From NCBI GenBank assembly GCA_017548225.1, contig JAFYMV010000229.1:1-16881 (forward strand): a DNA stretch of 16,881 nt, written 5' to 3'. Under the pieces are notes generated by a model. That model did no database searches. It was not told the DNA's origin and saw only the letters and a program-made list of their open reading frames with translations. The first letter of the stretch is position 1. The number at the start of each line of letters is the position of its first letter. The DNA comes from Bacteroidaceae bacterium (GTDB lineage Bacteria; Bacteroidota; Bacteroidia; Bacteroidales; Bacteroidaceae). This document shows, in pieces, positions 16,351 through 16,881 of this stretch. The translations under genes were made by a program, and so were the position numbers.

Positions 16351-16631
16351 CGTGAGTTCGATATAAGTGCTTGTTTAAGGATTGTCCCCTTAAATTAGGG
16401 GGACGAGCGCAACGAAGTGAAGCGGAGGGGGTATTCTCGTGCAAATAATCGTACCACCTCCCCCTCTACGAGGAGAAAAGCCTTCGGCACTCCTTGGGGG
16501 AGATAAATCTCCCGTCGTCGTAACCGACGCTATCATTGCCTTTCCCTTACGGCCGGCGACCTAAAGGTTTCGCGTCGGCCTCCTATCTTAGGAGGAGATT
16601 TTTCAAGTTGTTGTCTTATATCGAACTCACG
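16351..16631. mobile_element. MITE-like miniature inverted-repeat element, 281 bp (copy B, inverted relative to copy A)
   Basis: Terminal repeats CGTGAGTTCGATATAAG (16351-16367) and CTTATATCGAACTCACG (16615-16631) are perfect 17-bp inverses and match those of copy A. The interior matches the reverse complement of copy A on both sides, for example GTCCCCTTAAA-AGGGGGACGAGCG near the left and AGGAGGAG near the right. Copy B carries about 105 extra bases (roughly 16474-16579) including GGCCGGCGAC and GCGTCGGCC, which pair imperfectly. Flanks CTATTTAA (16343-16350) and TTATTTAA (16632-16639) agree in 7 of 8 positions, a decayed target duplication. There is no coding capacity. Confidence 0.85.
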
Positions 16632-16700
16632 TTATTTAATAATTGAGAAATGTGGCTTTCAATATGCGGTAAGGCGTTTTTACCGTGTAAACGATTTTTA

Positions 16701-16801
16701 TTTTTGCCCTGGCAAGGGGGGCTATGTTAATTCTGAATTGTGAATTATGAATTCTGATTTAGTCCTTGACTTCAGCTCCTACGGCTTTGCCAGGGGAAAA
16801 A
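16701..16801. repeat. About 100-bp element with 15-bp inverted ends
   Basis: TTTTTGCCCTGGCAA (16701-16715) and TTGCCAGGGGAAAAA (16787-16801) are inverted with one mismatch. Between them lies the AT-rich iteration TTCTGAATTGTGAATTATG and its continuation GAATTCTGA (16730-16757), plus a non-coding segment. It looks like a second family of miniature dispersed repeat. No target duplication is evident. The remaining 80 bases to the window end show no gene, only a CTTCCAT/ATGGAAG inverted pair. Confidence 0.6.
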
Positions 16802-16881
16802 TGAAACTTTTTTACTCATTGAAATGTGATGAAACTACATGGTCTTCCATCGCATAGTAAGTAGCGCAAAAAATGGAAGGC

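Noticed and set aside
250..16631. Composite transposon carrying the GH89 locus between elements A and B
   Set aside because: Element A has its own perfect target duplication and B its own imperfect one, so each inserted independently; no transposase is encoded between them. Only later recombination between copies remains plausible.
16873..16881. ATG near the right edge as the start of a new gene
   Set aside because: Only three codons are visible, no promoter box precedes it at a suitable distance, and the ATG is part of a small CTTCCAT/ATGGAAG inverted repeat.

Overview
The window looks like chromosome of a Prevotella-like Bacteroidales bacterium. The evidence is as follows. Promoters have the Bacteroidetes -7 form TAnnTTTG. 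Start codons sit behind AT-rich leaders with no Shine-Dalgarno sequence. The secreted proteins are very long and built from BspA-type leucine-rich repeats, GEVED-like, InlB-like and beta-trefoil-like modules. Both end in a short C-terminal motif of the type IX secretion (T9SS) kind seen in this group. The species cannot be named from this sequence.

Layout: (1) 2-184, the C-terminal end of an RlmD/RumA-type 23S rRNA uracil-5-methyltransferase, closed by a strong terminator. (2) 185-655, no gene, but a complete 181-bp miniature inverted-repeat element with a perfect 9-bp target duplication. (3) 656-6234, promoter, structured leader and a 1811-aa secreted GH89 alpha-N-acetylglucosaminidase. (4) 6235-7003, no gene, but a terminator, a perfect 20-bp palindrome, three tandem 22-bp palindromic units, and a second promoter and leader. 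(5) 7004-15910, a 2968-aa secreted GH89 enzyme with about 1180 residues of extra N-terminal modules. (6) 15911-16265, a dispersed repeat, a 60-residue peptide gene and a terminator. (7) 16266-16881, no convincing gene, but a second, inverted and larger copy of the miniature element and another short inverted-repeat element.

The two giant genes are paralogues in the catalytic region. They also share the signal-peptide coding sequence, the 5' leader layout, and the C-terminal sorting motif. The modules between differ almost completely. Both carry the same unusual arrangement near the C-terminus: a beta-sandwich domain spliced between BspA-type leucine-rich repeats. The likely joint role is surface or extracellular removal of terminal alpha-GlcNAc from host glycans, such as mucin O-glycans or heparan-type chains, with different adhesion or binding modules on each enzyme. 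Substrate is inferred from the family, not seen in the sequence.

The most notable observations are the pair of related miniature elements in opposite orientation bracketing the GH89 locus, the conserved leader architecture, and the LRR-interrupting sandwich domain shared by both proteins.
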